From positions 1 to 12,982 of the forward strand of contig JADHVS010000123.1 in assembly GCA_016783865.1 (NCBI GenBank): a stretch of 12,982 nt of DNA. Direction: 5' to 3'. Position 1 is the first letter of the stretch; each line of letters begins with the position of its first letter. Shown here piece by piece: positions 1 to 7,230 of the stretch. The position numbers and the translations under genes were made by a program. The DNA comes from Bacteroidales bacterium. Its GTDB lineage: Bacteria > Bacteroidota > Bacteroidia > Bacteroidales > SM23-62. The notes below the pieces were generated by a model that searched no databases, was not told the DNA's origin, and saw nothing but the letters and a program-made list of their open reading frames with translations.

Positions 1-796
1 ATTTGGGGAATCCAAGCTTCATGGCATAGAAGGGAACATCCAGCACGTGGCAACCCATGTCACCCAGGGCTCCGGTTCCATAATCCCACCAGGCCCTCCA
101 GCTCCAGGGGGTGTAGGCCGGGTGATACGGCCTGTATTGAGCTGGCCCCAGGAACAGGTCCCAATCGAGTGTGTCAGGAACTGGAGGTTCTTCTGTGAAA
201 CGGTCCATGCCCTGTGGCCAGATAGGCCTGTTGGTCCAGGCATGTATCTCACGGATTTCCCCAATCACACCTGCCTGAAGGATCTCTGTCACTTCCCTGA
301 CAGAATCCGCAGAATGTCCTTCCGTCCCCATCTGTGTAGCCACTTTATATTTCTTTGCCAGCCTGGCCAGTTCCCTCGATTCCCATATTGAATGAGTAAG
401 GGGTTTCTGAACATACACATGTTTGCCCAGTTCCATTGCCAGTCTGGCCGGATGGTAATGTGTATGGTCAGGAGTGGCAATGACAACCGCATCGATCTTC
501 TTTTCCTTCTCAAACATCACCCTGAAATCCTTATACGTTTTGGCCTTTGGGTACTTTTCAAAGACTGGTTTGGCATATGCCCAATCCACATCACAGAGTG
601 CCATAATATTCTGACCCACCATGTTGTCCAGGTTATACTGCCCTTTACCACCTATTCCGATTCCGGCAATATTGAGCTTGTCGCTCGGTGGGATATGGCC
701 CAGTCCACTCACGACGTGACTGGGTATTATAGTCAGACCAAGGGCTGTTGCAGATGAGTTCCTGATAAACTTTCTGCGGGAAATCAAATTTTTCAT
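1..796 (-). CDS. Gfo/Idh/MocA family oxidoreductase, Tat-exported (C-terminus cut by window edge)
   Basis: About 265 codons read open from the ATG at 796 to the left edge, so the C-terminal part is missing. Seen: a twin-arginine signal (S6-RRKFI) with a short hydrophobic stretch, then a Rossmann nucleotide-binding loop GIGIGGKG (45-52), ALCDVD (66-71), ATPDHTH (107-113) and VQKPLTHS (129-136). The last is the Gfo/Idh EKP motif with Gln in place of Glu and the Lys kept. DMGCHVLD near the cut matches the start of the family's C-terminal domain. Family knowledge: these enzymes bind NAD(P) and oxidise, reduce or rearrange sugars, cyclitols or glycosides; Bacteroidota have many Tat-exported paralogues, some acting as GH109-type glycosidases. 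The substrate cannot be read from this fragment. The gene lies 54 nt downstream of the M1 peptidase gene on the same strand, so co-transcription is possible but no functional link is evident. Confidence 0.93.
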   Translation of the reverse strand, partial: MKNLISRRKFIRNSSATALGLTIIPSHVVSGLGHIPPSDKLNIAGIGIGGKGQYNLDNMVGQNIMALCDVDWAYAKPVFEKYPKAKTYKDFRVMFEKEKKIDAVVIATPDHTHYHPARLAMELGKHVYVQKPLTHSIWESRELARLAKKYKVATQMGTEGHSADSVREVTEILQAGVIGEIREIHAWTNRPIWPQGMDRFTEEPPVPDTLDWDLFLGPAQYRPYHPAYTPWSWRAWWDYGTGALGDMGCHVLDVPFYAMKLGFPK

Positions 797-850
797 TGGT
801 TTATTGGTTTAATTGTTTATTTGTTTTTAGTCATTTTAGCTCATTTCCGC

Positions 851-2767
851 CTACAAAGCCTTCCAGGTGTTATCGGCCGGATTAACGTCCGGTATTTCTG
901 TGCTGCCCAGCACCACTTTGAGCGCTTTAACATCTGTCTCAATTACAATGGTATGCTCATCCCTCCCATCCTTCCAGACCTGGATGGAAGCCGTTTCATT
1001 TTCTACGAGGTTTTCATCATAGGTTATTTCCAGGTGTATCGGGACAGGATGGGTGCCCACTTTTTTAACCGTGATTTCTACCTGGTTCCCGTTATTCTTA
1101 ACTTCTTTAATGGCCATGTCGGCATAGCCAAAATCAAAGTACCATGGCTTCCAGAACCATGCGAGGTCCTCCCCGGCAATATCATTCATGGTAAAAAAGA
1201 AATCATAGGGTGTAGGATGCTTCCCGTTCCAGCGCCCGATATATTCAGGCAACGGATTATCCACGCCCAGCTCTTTCATCAGGTCGAGCAAAAACAGCTG
1301 TGCCTGAACCGGTCTTACATAATAATGATTTGTCATGGTGAAGAAATTGAGCATACTGCTTGGGACCATCAGGGGAGTATTATTTAAACTGTTGCTCATG
1401 TTGGTATACAATGAAGTCGGCTCCATAAACCACTGGTTCCGGGAGAATCCGTCAGCCTTCAAAGCAAGATGGCCGAAAATTGTAACCCATCCTTCATCCA
1501 TCCAGGCATATTGCCTCTCATTCACCCCGACATAAAACGGGAAATAGCTATGGGCTATTTCATGGACAGTCACATCGTAACACATGGCAGTATCGGCAAA
1601 AAAGTTATTATTGGCCATCATGGGGAACTCCATGCCACCTGCATGCAGCGTGTGAATTGTTATATGTTTTGGATATGGAAAAGGAACACCAGGAAAATCG
1701 TTGGAAAGATAATCGATCCCCTTCCGGCAATATCCTATGATATCTGAATAATCATTTTCATTATCAGGGTAGACGGAGTGGACCCAGACCCTTCGTCCAT
1801 TGATCTGATCCACTACAAGGCTGGTGGCGTCCCATAAAAAATGATCACTGGCCCCCCAGGCAAAATCGGGCACATTGGAGGCTTTGAATTTCCACGTCTT
1901 CTTACCTTCTCCGCTGACCGGCCCTTTTCCCCAATCCTCCTTTTCAACGATCTTCATGAGTTCGTCCGATTCTTTGGATGCATTAATTCGTTTCAGGATC
2001 GCCTTTGAATAGACCTCTTCTTCATTCTGCTGCACTCCCGTGGCCCATACCAGGTAATCCGACGGCAAAGTCAGTTCAACTTCATACTCATTCATATCGT
2101 TGTAAGTTTCCTGGATACCGGTATAGGAGTAGACATCAAATCCGGAGATATCATCATATACTGATACCTGTGGATACCAGTACCCTGCAAAGAAAGAAGT
2201 GGAATCATAAAAACCTGTACGTACTAAAGAACGGGATGGCAGGGATAGCTCCCATTCAGCCTCAATGATGACCTCATCTCCCGGTTTGATGGGATTATTC
2301 CTGAGGACGATCAGCAGGTTGGTCCCAAATTCCTGGACGAAATAGGGTGGAATATCTTCCAGTACGGGTTCATTGTCTTTATAAAAGGTCTTCCCATTCA
2401 CAGCAAATTTCCAGATCTTGACCCCATCGGTCAGCAACTCAGCAGGAATCTCATTATCCCTGGCATTTCCCTTTTTGTAGGCGTTCTGCAATAATTTTGT
2501 AACAAGATAAGGTATGGTGTCCTGTGAATTATTCTTATACAGAATAGTTTCTTTCCCTGCAATCAATTTTGTCACAGGATCATATTCTGCCTTGATATTG
2601 TATTTAGCAGAATTTTGCCAGTAATTGGGTCCTGGGTTGCCATCCCACGAACGTGTTCCTTTTTCATATGCCTTCTGGAAAGCTGGCGGCATGTAAAGGG
2701 ATGATTGTTGTGCCGATAGCAGGGATGTTATCAGGATGGCGCCGGATAAAATAATTATTTTTCTCAT
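851..2767 (-). CDS. Secreted M1-family zinc metallopeptidase (aminopeptidase-like)
   Basis: The 638-residue product starts with a Sec-type signal peptide (about 1-19, ending SLLSAQ). The gluzincin zinc site is intact: HEIAH at 402-406, then 18 residues and the third ligand Glu425 in WMDEGW, the exact M1 spacing HExxH-x18-E. Upstream, HAGGMEFPM (375-383) occupies the place of the GxMEN substrate-recognition motif; this GGMEF version is typical of a broad bacterial M1-like branch. The N-terminal 50-300 region fits the M1 beta-domain. Expected role: hydrolysis of peptides in the periplasm or outside the cell; specificity is unknown. It is divergent from the VOC gene across a 105-bp spacer that holds two GTGAGTC repeats. 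The ATG at 2767 is preferred because it gives a well-formed signal peptide. An apparent plus-strand reading frame inside it is a shadow. Confidence 0.95.
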   Translation of the reverse strand: MRKIIILSGAILITSLLSAQQSSLYMPPAFQKAYEKGTRSWDGNPGPNYWQNSAKYNIKAEYDPVTKLIAGKETILYKNNSQDTIPYLVTKLLQNAYKKGNARDNEIPAELLTDGVKIWKFAVNGKTFYKDNEPVLEDIPPYFVQEFGTNLLIVLRNNPIKPGDEVIIEAEWELSLPSRSLVRTGFYDSTSFFAGYWYPQVSVYDDISGFDVYSYTGIQETYNDMNEYEVELTLPSDYLVWATGVQQNEEEVYSKAILKRINASKESDELMKIVEKEDWGKGPVSGEGKKTWKFKASNVPDFAWGASDHFLWDATSLVVDQINGRRVWVHSVYPDNENDYSDIIGYCRKGIDYLSNDFPGVPFPYPKHITIHTLHAGGMEFPMMANNNFFADTAMCYDVTVHEIAHSYFPFYVGVNERQYAWMDEGWVTIFGHLALKADGFSRNQWFMEPTSLYTNMSNSLNNTPLMVPSSMLNFFTMTNHYYVRPVQAQLFLLDLMKELGVDNPLPEYIGRWNGKHPTPYDFFFTMNDIAGEDLAWFWKPWYFDFGYADMAIKEVKNNGNQVEITVKKVGTHPVPIHLEITYDENLVENETASIQVWKDGRDEHTIVIETDVKALKVVLGSTEIPDVNPADNTWKAL

Positions 2768-2790
2768 AATTTGTTTTTTTTTAAAAAACC

Positions 2791-2804
2791 GTGAGTCGTG
2801 AGTC
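2791..2804 (+). repeat. Two tandem GTGAGTC heptamers
   Basis: Two exact GTGAGTC units lie head to tail in the spacer between the divergent M1 peptidase and VOC genes, followed by a degenerate GGGAGCG. The same unit, in G and A variants, forms the longer array at 3413-3461 on the other side of the VOC gene. Confidence 0.8.
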
Positions 2805-2872
2805 GGGAGCGGTTATTAGTTGATGTTGTCAGTCCAAATTTATATACCTAAATTGCCAAAAACAACTCCACA

Positions 2873-3409
2873 ATGAAAAATTCACTTATTCTACTTTTAG
2901 TGGTCAGCCTGTTCCTGGTTTCGGCTGCTATTTCAGATTCATCAAAATCAAATGATATGAAAGGATTGCTCGATAATCATAGAATGACCCAGGTAGGTTT
3001 TATTGTCAGTGACATTGAAAAATCGGCTGCAACATGGGCCGAATTCCTTGGCATGGAGGTACCCAATGTGATCCTGGCTGAGGGACATCATGAGAATCCA
3101 ACCACCTACAGAGGTAAACCAACAGATGCAGCAGCAAAACTGGCCTTTTTTCAGTTGGAAAACATTACTATCGAACTCATCGAGCCTGTTGGAGAAAATT
3201 CTACATGGAAAGAATTCCTGGACGGAGAAGGTGAGAAAGTCCACCACATTGCTTTCCAAATAGATGAAATGGACGAAACCGTTAAGAAGTTCAAGACCTT
3301 TAATATCCCCATGGTGCAGCATGGAGGATGGGATGGTGGGGAGTACGGGTATATGGATGGATCGGAGAAGTTGGGAGTGATCATAGAACTGCTTCAACAT
3401 TATCAGTGA
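2873..3409 (+). CDS. Secreted VOC-family (glyoxalase/methylmalonyl-CoA epimerase-like) protein
   Basis: A 178-residue protein with an N-terminal hydrophobic segment (about 3-20) that looks like a signal peptide, followed by one glyoxalase/VOC module pair from about residue 38 to the end. Conserved-looking positions are QVGFIVSD (40-47), IELIEP (100-105), HHIAF (124-128) and GVIIELL (168-174). By analogy with methylmalonyl-CoA epimerase, the metal ligands would be Gln40 (usually His), Glu101, His125 and Glu172, so a divalent-metal site is plausible with one substitution. Family members do epimerisation, isomerisation, dioxygenation or lyase chemistry; the substrate here is not deducible. The signal peptide is unusual, since most epimerase-like relatives are cytosolic and act on CoA thioesters. 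The ATG at 2873 is chosen because it provides this signal. A later in-frame Met (residue 29) would give a cytosolic form. Confidence 0.88.
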   Translation: MKNSLILLLVVSLFLVSAAISDSSKSNDMKGLLDNHRMTQVGFIVSDIEKSAATWAEFLGMEVPNVILAEGHHENPTTYRGKPTDAAAKLAFFQLENITIELIEPVGENSTWKEFLDGEGEKVHHIAFQIDEMDETVKKFKTFNIPMVQHGGWDGGEYGYMDGSEKLGVIIELLQHYQ

Positions 3410-3412
3410 TCG

Positions 3413-3461
3413 GTGAGTCGTGAATCGTGAATCGTGAATCGTGAATCGTGAATCGTGAATC
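3413..3461 (+). repeat. Heptamer tandem repeat (GTGAATC)6 preceded by one GTGAGTC
   Basis: Seven head-to-tail 7-bp units: one GTGAGTC (3413-3419) and six perfect GTGAATC (3420-3461). The array starts four bases after the VOC stop codon and lies in the convergent spacer before the end of the outer-membrane protein gene. The only position that varies is the N of an embedded GANTC. Being 7 bp, copy-number change here would not be frame-neutral, but the array is outside any gene. Confidence 0.95.
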
Positions 3462-3483
3462 GAAATTCATTATTCGACATTCA

Positions 3484-4461
3484 TCAGAGCCTTATAGATA
3501 CCAGTATCTGCTGCGAGGTGTCTGTTATTCCTTCAACAAAATGAAGTGAAAAAACAATTTTTCCCTGGACTTTTTCTGATTTGAACGGGGCCCAGAACAT
3601 ATCGAGTCGCCCATACTGTTTCGCCTTATAAAAAGCATCTCCATAGAGGAATGTATGTCCTTCCCCCTGGTATACAGTACCATACAACCCTACCCCATGC
3701 CAGGAAACCATCGCGTTGAGTAAAAATCCGGCGGGAGTTTGGAATCCATCATCCACACTGCGGGTCCTGTCTAATGATACCAGCGAACCCATAGAGATCC
3801 AGAGGGTATCCAGGAAGGTGAATTCCGACAGGTCAGCACCGATGGCCACATCAAATCCACCATTGTCCCTCAGGTGAAAATCGGGTGGCAATATCCGCGG
3901 CCTCGCAAAATGTCCCATCAGAAAATGGTGCTTAAAAAACAGCATATTCCAGTTAACACGTCCCGAAAAACCAAACATAAACCGCTCAAATTCAGTATCG
4001 GTCTGCCGGCTGGTCCAGTCCAGAAAAACATCCTGGTACCCCCAGTCACCCTTTATATCCAAATAAGTTCCTTCCACGTTGGGACGGTAATAATTCAGGG
4101 TGTCGGTCAACAGGGCCAGCGGGAAATCTATGATCCCTTTTCGCGGGAAGGCTCCCATGAAAAAGGTAAACGGTTTTTTGTCATATTGATAATAAAGCAC
4201 CGGACTGGGCTTCCATGCATCGGCCGGTCCTCCAAACTCATACATGTAGTTTAAGCCTCCGCGCAACCTGTGTTCCTGGTTAATGCTACCGCCTATTTCG
4301 AGTGAAAACCGGCTGCCAAAAATGGTTTGAGGCTCTTGTAATGAATTGTAGTACTCCCTGTTATCAAGGAATCCGTCAAATCCGGCCTGCCATTCAAATT
4401 GCTGCCCTCTAACAGACGGTATCAAAAAAAACAAAAACAATATGTACCAGCAATACCTCAT
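3484..4461 (-). CDS. Probable outer-membrane beta-barrel protein, function unknown
   Basis: A 325-residue protein with a clear Sec signal peptide (about 1-19, hydrophobic core WYILFLFFLIP, cleavage near VRGQQ). The mature part is rich in aromatic residues and in short stretches of alternating polar and hydrophobic residues separated by Asp/Asn/Gly turns, for example FSLEIGGSI, LYGTVYQGEG and GKIVFSLHFVEG, and it ends in a beta-strand-like ILVSIRL. This is what a porin-like or outer-membrane barrel looks like. No named family or catalytic motif was recognised. It is convergent with the VOC gene and divergent from the TtcA-like gene (119-bp spacer), so it appears to be a single-gene transcript. 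Alternatives are a soluble periplasmic beta-sandwich or a barrel-type assembly factor. Confidence 0.75.
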   Translation of the reverse strand: MRYCWYILFLFFLIPSVRGQQFEWQAGFDGFLDNREYYNSLQEPQTIFGSRFSLEIGGSINQEHRLRGGLNYMYEFGGPADAWKPSPVLYYQYDKKPFTFFMGAFPRKGIIDFPLALLTDTLNYYRPNVEGTYLDIKGDWGYQDVFLDWTSRQTDTEFERFMFGFSGRVNWNMLFFKHHFLMGHFARPRILPPDFHLRDNGGFDVAIGADLSEFTFLDTLWISMGSLVSLDRTRSVDDGFQTPAGFLLNAMVSWHGVGLYGTVYQGEGHTFLYGDAFYKAKQYGRLDMFWAPFKSEKVQGKIVFSLHFVEGITDTSQQILVSIRL

Positions 4462-4580
4462 TGAATTCGGTTTGATCCTGAATGGATACCCAAATGTAAA
4501 AATAATTCCTGCTATATTGAGACTTCACTGCTCCGGGCAAGACTTATTTTGTTACTTTTATTTACCCTAAACAGGTCAGT

Positions 4581-5357
4581 ATGGTTGAAGATCACCACAA
4601 GGTTAAGAAACAATTCAGGAAGATCTGCAATAAAGTTAACCAGGCCATCCATGAGTTTGACATGATCAGTGAGAATGACAGGGTATTGGTTGGTTTGTCC
4701 GGCGGAAAAGATTCGATGATCCTGTTGGAGGCCCTCGCCGATGTAAAAAAACACCTGCCGTATTCCTTCGACCTGATGGCAATACATGTAACTGCAATAA
4801 ACGTTGGTTATGAAATGGATACAGATTATCTGCAGAATATCTGTGATGATATCGCTATTCCACTGCACCTCGAAGAAATTGAAGTTGACTTGTCGGTGAA
4901 ACCTGATAAATCACCCTGCTTTGTTTGTTCATGGCACAGGAGAAAAGCCATATTTGCAAAGTCCAAAGAGCTGGATTGCAACAAGGTAGCATTGGGCCAT
5001 CACAAGGATGATGCATTGGAAACGATGTTATTGAATATGATTTTTCATGGATCGTATAGTTCCCTCCCTCAAAAGCTGGCCATGTTTGAAGGACGGATAG
5101 AACTGATCCGGCCGCTGTTAATGATCCCCGAAGAGGAATTGTCCGAATATGCCCGGTTGCGATCATTTCAGCAACAGGACAAGAGCTGTCACTATGAAGA
5201 CACCACCCGGAGGGAGAGTGTTAGGGACCTGATAAACCTTATCGAAAAGATGAATAAAGGTGCGAGGAAAAACATGTTCAGGGCCATGGATAATTTGTAT
5301 CCTGAGTATCTGCCCAGGTTCAAGCCTGAAAAATCCGATCACCCACAAGAGGACTGA
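4581..5357 (+). CDS. ttcA: TtcA-like tRNA 2-thiocytidine synthetase (PP-loop ATPase)
   Basis: A 258-residue cytosolic protein of the N-type ATP pyrophosphatase family. The PP-loop SGGKDS is at 40-45, preceded by EFDMISENDRVLVGL, which closely resembles TtcA. CFVC (113-116) supplies two cysteines and Cys203 (KSCHYED) the third, matching the three Cys that hold the TtcA [4Fe-4S] cluster. GHHKDDALETML (139-150) is the second conserved ATP-site block. Family role: adenylation and thiolation of C32 in the tRNA anticodon loop (s2C32). Compared with E. coli TtcA (311 residues) it is shorter at the C-terminus, and the PCNLC around the third Cys is reduced to a single Cys. The ATG at 4581 has no strong ribosome-binding site, normal for Bacteroidota. 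A close PP-loop thiolase acting on another tRNA position is the main alternative. Confidence 0.85.
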   Translation: MVEDHHKVKKQFRKICNKVNQAIHEFDMISENDRVLVGLSGGKDSMILLEALADVKKHLPYSFDLMAIHVTAINVGYEMDTDYLQNICDDIAIPLHLEEIEVDLSVKPDKSPCFVCSWHRRKAIFAKSKELDCNKVALGHHKDDALETMLLNMIFHGSYSSLPQKLAMFEGRIELIRPLLMIPEEELSEYARLRSFQQQDKSCHYEDTTRRESVRDLINLIEKMNKGARKNMFRAMDNLYPEYLPRFKPEKSDHPQED

Positions 5358-5417
5358 TTATAATCTCCGGGCTTTTACCAGATTTTTTATATCTTACAGG
5401 CTCATCAATTAACTTTA

Positions 5418-6326
5418 TTGATGCTACACGTAACATGGTTTATCTCATTTTTCCTTACTCTTTTCATTCAAAATGCAACTGAGATGAAATCCCATATTGA
5501 TCCACAGGATGAAATGATTCCTGACCAGGTCGGCGCCTGGAAGCTCAGCGAATCGAATACCTATTCCCAGGACAATCTGTTTGAATATATTAATGGAGGG
5601 GCTGAACTTTATATATCCTTCGGATTTTCAAATGTTTATAGTCATGTTTACACAGCGGTTGATCAGCCAGGGATCATCCTTGACGTGTTCTCCATGAACA
5701 GTGCCCGGGATGCATTTGGAGTTTTTTCTTTCTCCAGCGAGACATCAAATGCCGATATAGGTCAGGGGGCATACCTTGATATGGGAGTGGTTTTATTCTG
5801 GCAGGACCAATATTATATTTCCATCATGTCTTATCCTGAGACGCCAGAATCCAGGGAAGCCATTATGTCACTTGCCCGTACCATAGAGTCGAATATTGGG
5901 ACCAGGGGAAAGCTTCCCGGGGTATTGTCTTATTTGCCTGAAGAGGGGCTTGTAAAAGAGAGCATACGATATTTTCACCATTCGGCCTGGATCAACACCC
6001 ATTATTATATCTCCGATGAAAACATATTTTTAATCGACTCGAAGTCGAACTGTGTACTGGCCCGTTATGGTGATCAGGATAACCGAATGATATTGTTACT
6101 GATCGATTATCATGATCCTGAAGTGGCCAGGGCTGGTTATCAATCGTTTGTAAAAGAATTTATTCCCGAACTGGATGAATCGGGTGTCGTAAAACTGGAA
6201 GACGGAACATTTACAGGATGTAAGTTAATGGATTCTTTCCTTGCTGTTGGATTTAACGGAAGTCAGGATGAAGACATCATCATTTTAATTAATTCCGCAA
6301 TTGAGTTATTTAAAAATAATTCTTAA
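5418..6326 (+). CDS. DUF6599-like exported protein
   Basis: A 302-residue protein with a hydrophobic N-terminus (about residues 3-19) consistent with a signal peptide, or an anchor if uncleaved. The segment DNLFEYINGGAELYISFGF (residues 52-70) is the recognisable hallmark of what is annotated as DUF6599. Repeated beta-strand and helix segments follow, with no catalytic motif that I can name. It starts 60 nt after the TtcA-like gene and is followed after 10 nt by the DUF362 gene, so the last two are very likely co-transcribed. Two consecutive Met codons (5418 and 5421) make the exact start uncertain by one residue. The function is unknown; the tight coupling with a Tat-exported DUF362 protein suggests a shared job in the cell envelope. 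Confidence 0.78.
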   Translation: MMLHVTWFISFFLTLFIQNATEMKSHIDPQDEMIPDQVGAWKLSESNTYSQDNLFEYINGGAELYISFGFSNVYSHVYTAVDQPGIILDVFSMNSARDAFGVFSFSSETSNADIGQGAYLDMGVVLFWQDQYYISIMSYPETPESREAIMSLARTIESNIGTRGKLPGVLSYLPEEGLVKESIRYFHHSAWINTHYYISDENIFLIDSKSNCVLARYGDQDNRMILLLIDYHDPEVARAGYQSFVKEFIPELDESGVVKLEDGTFTGCKLMDSFLAVGFNGSQDEDIIILINSAIELFKNNS

Positions 6327-6336
6327 ACCATACAAC

Positions 6337-7230
6337 ATGAAATCGAAATCAATTAATCGCAGGGAGTTCATCAAGGGTACTACATCGGCTGCCATTGCAG
6401 GTGCGGTTTACATGGGATCACCAGCGAGTTTACTTTCGCTGAATGCTGATAAAACAAAGGTCGTACTGATCAGGGACAAAGATGTATTGGATGATCTGAA
6501 CAAGGTGAATCCAGATGTGATCTCCAACATGATGGATAAAGCCGTTACTACATTATCAGGTATGGAGGATCCGGTGGATGCCTGGAAAAAATTAATCAAG
6601 CCAGAGGATATTGTGGGCATCAAATCCAATGTATGGAACTATTTACCAACGCCATCTGAGCTGGAACAATATCTGAAAAAACGTGTAATGGATTGTGGCG
6701 TGGAAGAGGATAAGATCGGGATCAAAGATCGCGGGGTATTAAATGATCCGATATTTACCGGTTCTACAGCTCTAATCAATGTACGGCCATTCCGCACTCA
6801 CTATTGGTCGGGTGTTGGAAGTCTGCTGAAGAATTACATCATGTTTGTAAATAATCCTTCAGCTTGGCATGGAGACACCTGCGCCGATCTGGCGAAGCTT
6901 TGGGAGGAACCTGTTGTTAAAGGGAAAACCAGGTTAAATATATTGGTTATGCTAACTCCGCTTTTCCATGGCAGCGGACCTCATCATTTCAATCCAAATT
7001 ATACCTGGAGGTATTACGGGCTTATTGTCGGATTTGATCCTGTTGCCTGTGATGCTACAGGCTTAAGGATTCTGCAAATGAAGAGAAATGAATTCTTCGG
7101 TGAGGAGAGTCCTGTTAATCCGCCCGCACATCATGTGGCATATGCCGAAACGAGACATAAATTGGGAGTTGCCGATCCGAACAAAATTGAAGTCATCAAG
7201 CTGGGATATGAAGACGATATTCTAATCTGA
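6337..7230 (+). CDS. DUF362 domain protein with Tat signal
   Basis: The 297-residue product starts MKSKSINRREFIKG, a good twin-arginine signal, with a hydrophobic stretch AAIAGAVYMG after it. A TTG at 6301 in the same frame would add 12 residues and overlap the previous gene; the ATG at 6337 is preferred because it puts the RR motif at residues 8-9. The body resembles DUF362: a KPEDIVGIKSNVW block near residues 87-99, then THYWSGVGSLLKNYIMF, and late in the protein VGFDPVACDATGLRILQ. No CxxC ferredoxin cluster is present, unlike the DUF362-ferredoxin fusions. Tat export usually implies folding or cofactor loading in the cytoplasm. It lies 10 nt after the DUF6599-like gene. Its last 9 bp overlap the 3' end of the opposite-strand recombinase gene. 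Confidence 0.85.
   Translation: MKSKSINRREFIKGTTSAAIAGAVYMGSPASLLSLNADKTKVVLIRDKDVLDDLNKVNPDVISNMMDKAVTTLSGMEDPVDAWKKLIKPEDIVGIKSNVWNYLPTPSELEQYLKKRVMDCGVEEDKIGIKDRGVLNDPIFTGSTALINVRPFRTHYWSGVGSLLKNYIMFVNNPSAWHGDTCADLAKLWEEPVVKGKTRLNILVMLTPLFHGSGPHHFNPNYTWRYYGLIVGFDPVACDATGLRILQMKRNEFFGEESPVNPPAHHVAYAETRHKLGVADPNKIEVIKLGYEDDILI

Noticed and set aside
404..409. Gln for Glu in the EKP motif of the Gfo/Idh protein as a sign of lost activity
   Set aside because: The catalytically important Lys is kept, and to my recollection VQKPL is common in exported Bacteroidota paralogues.
821..1387. Plus-strand 188-codon frame inside the M1 peptidase gene
   Set aside because: The opposite strand carries a complete M1 peptidase with a zinc site and signal peptide; this frame has no family resemblance and is a shadow.
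2948..3400. Minus-strand 150-codon frame inside the VOC gene
   Set aside because: The plus strand encodes a clear VOC protein; the antisense translation is Cys/His/Ser-rich and featureless.
3413..3461. CRISPR array
   Set aside because: The units are 7 bp and contiguous with no spacers; this is a tandem repeat, and no cas gene is present.
6301..6336. TTG start adding 12 residues to the DUF362 protein
   Set aside because: It would place a non-signal peptide before the Tat motif and overlap the previous gene; the ATG at 6337 gives a normal twin-arginine signal.
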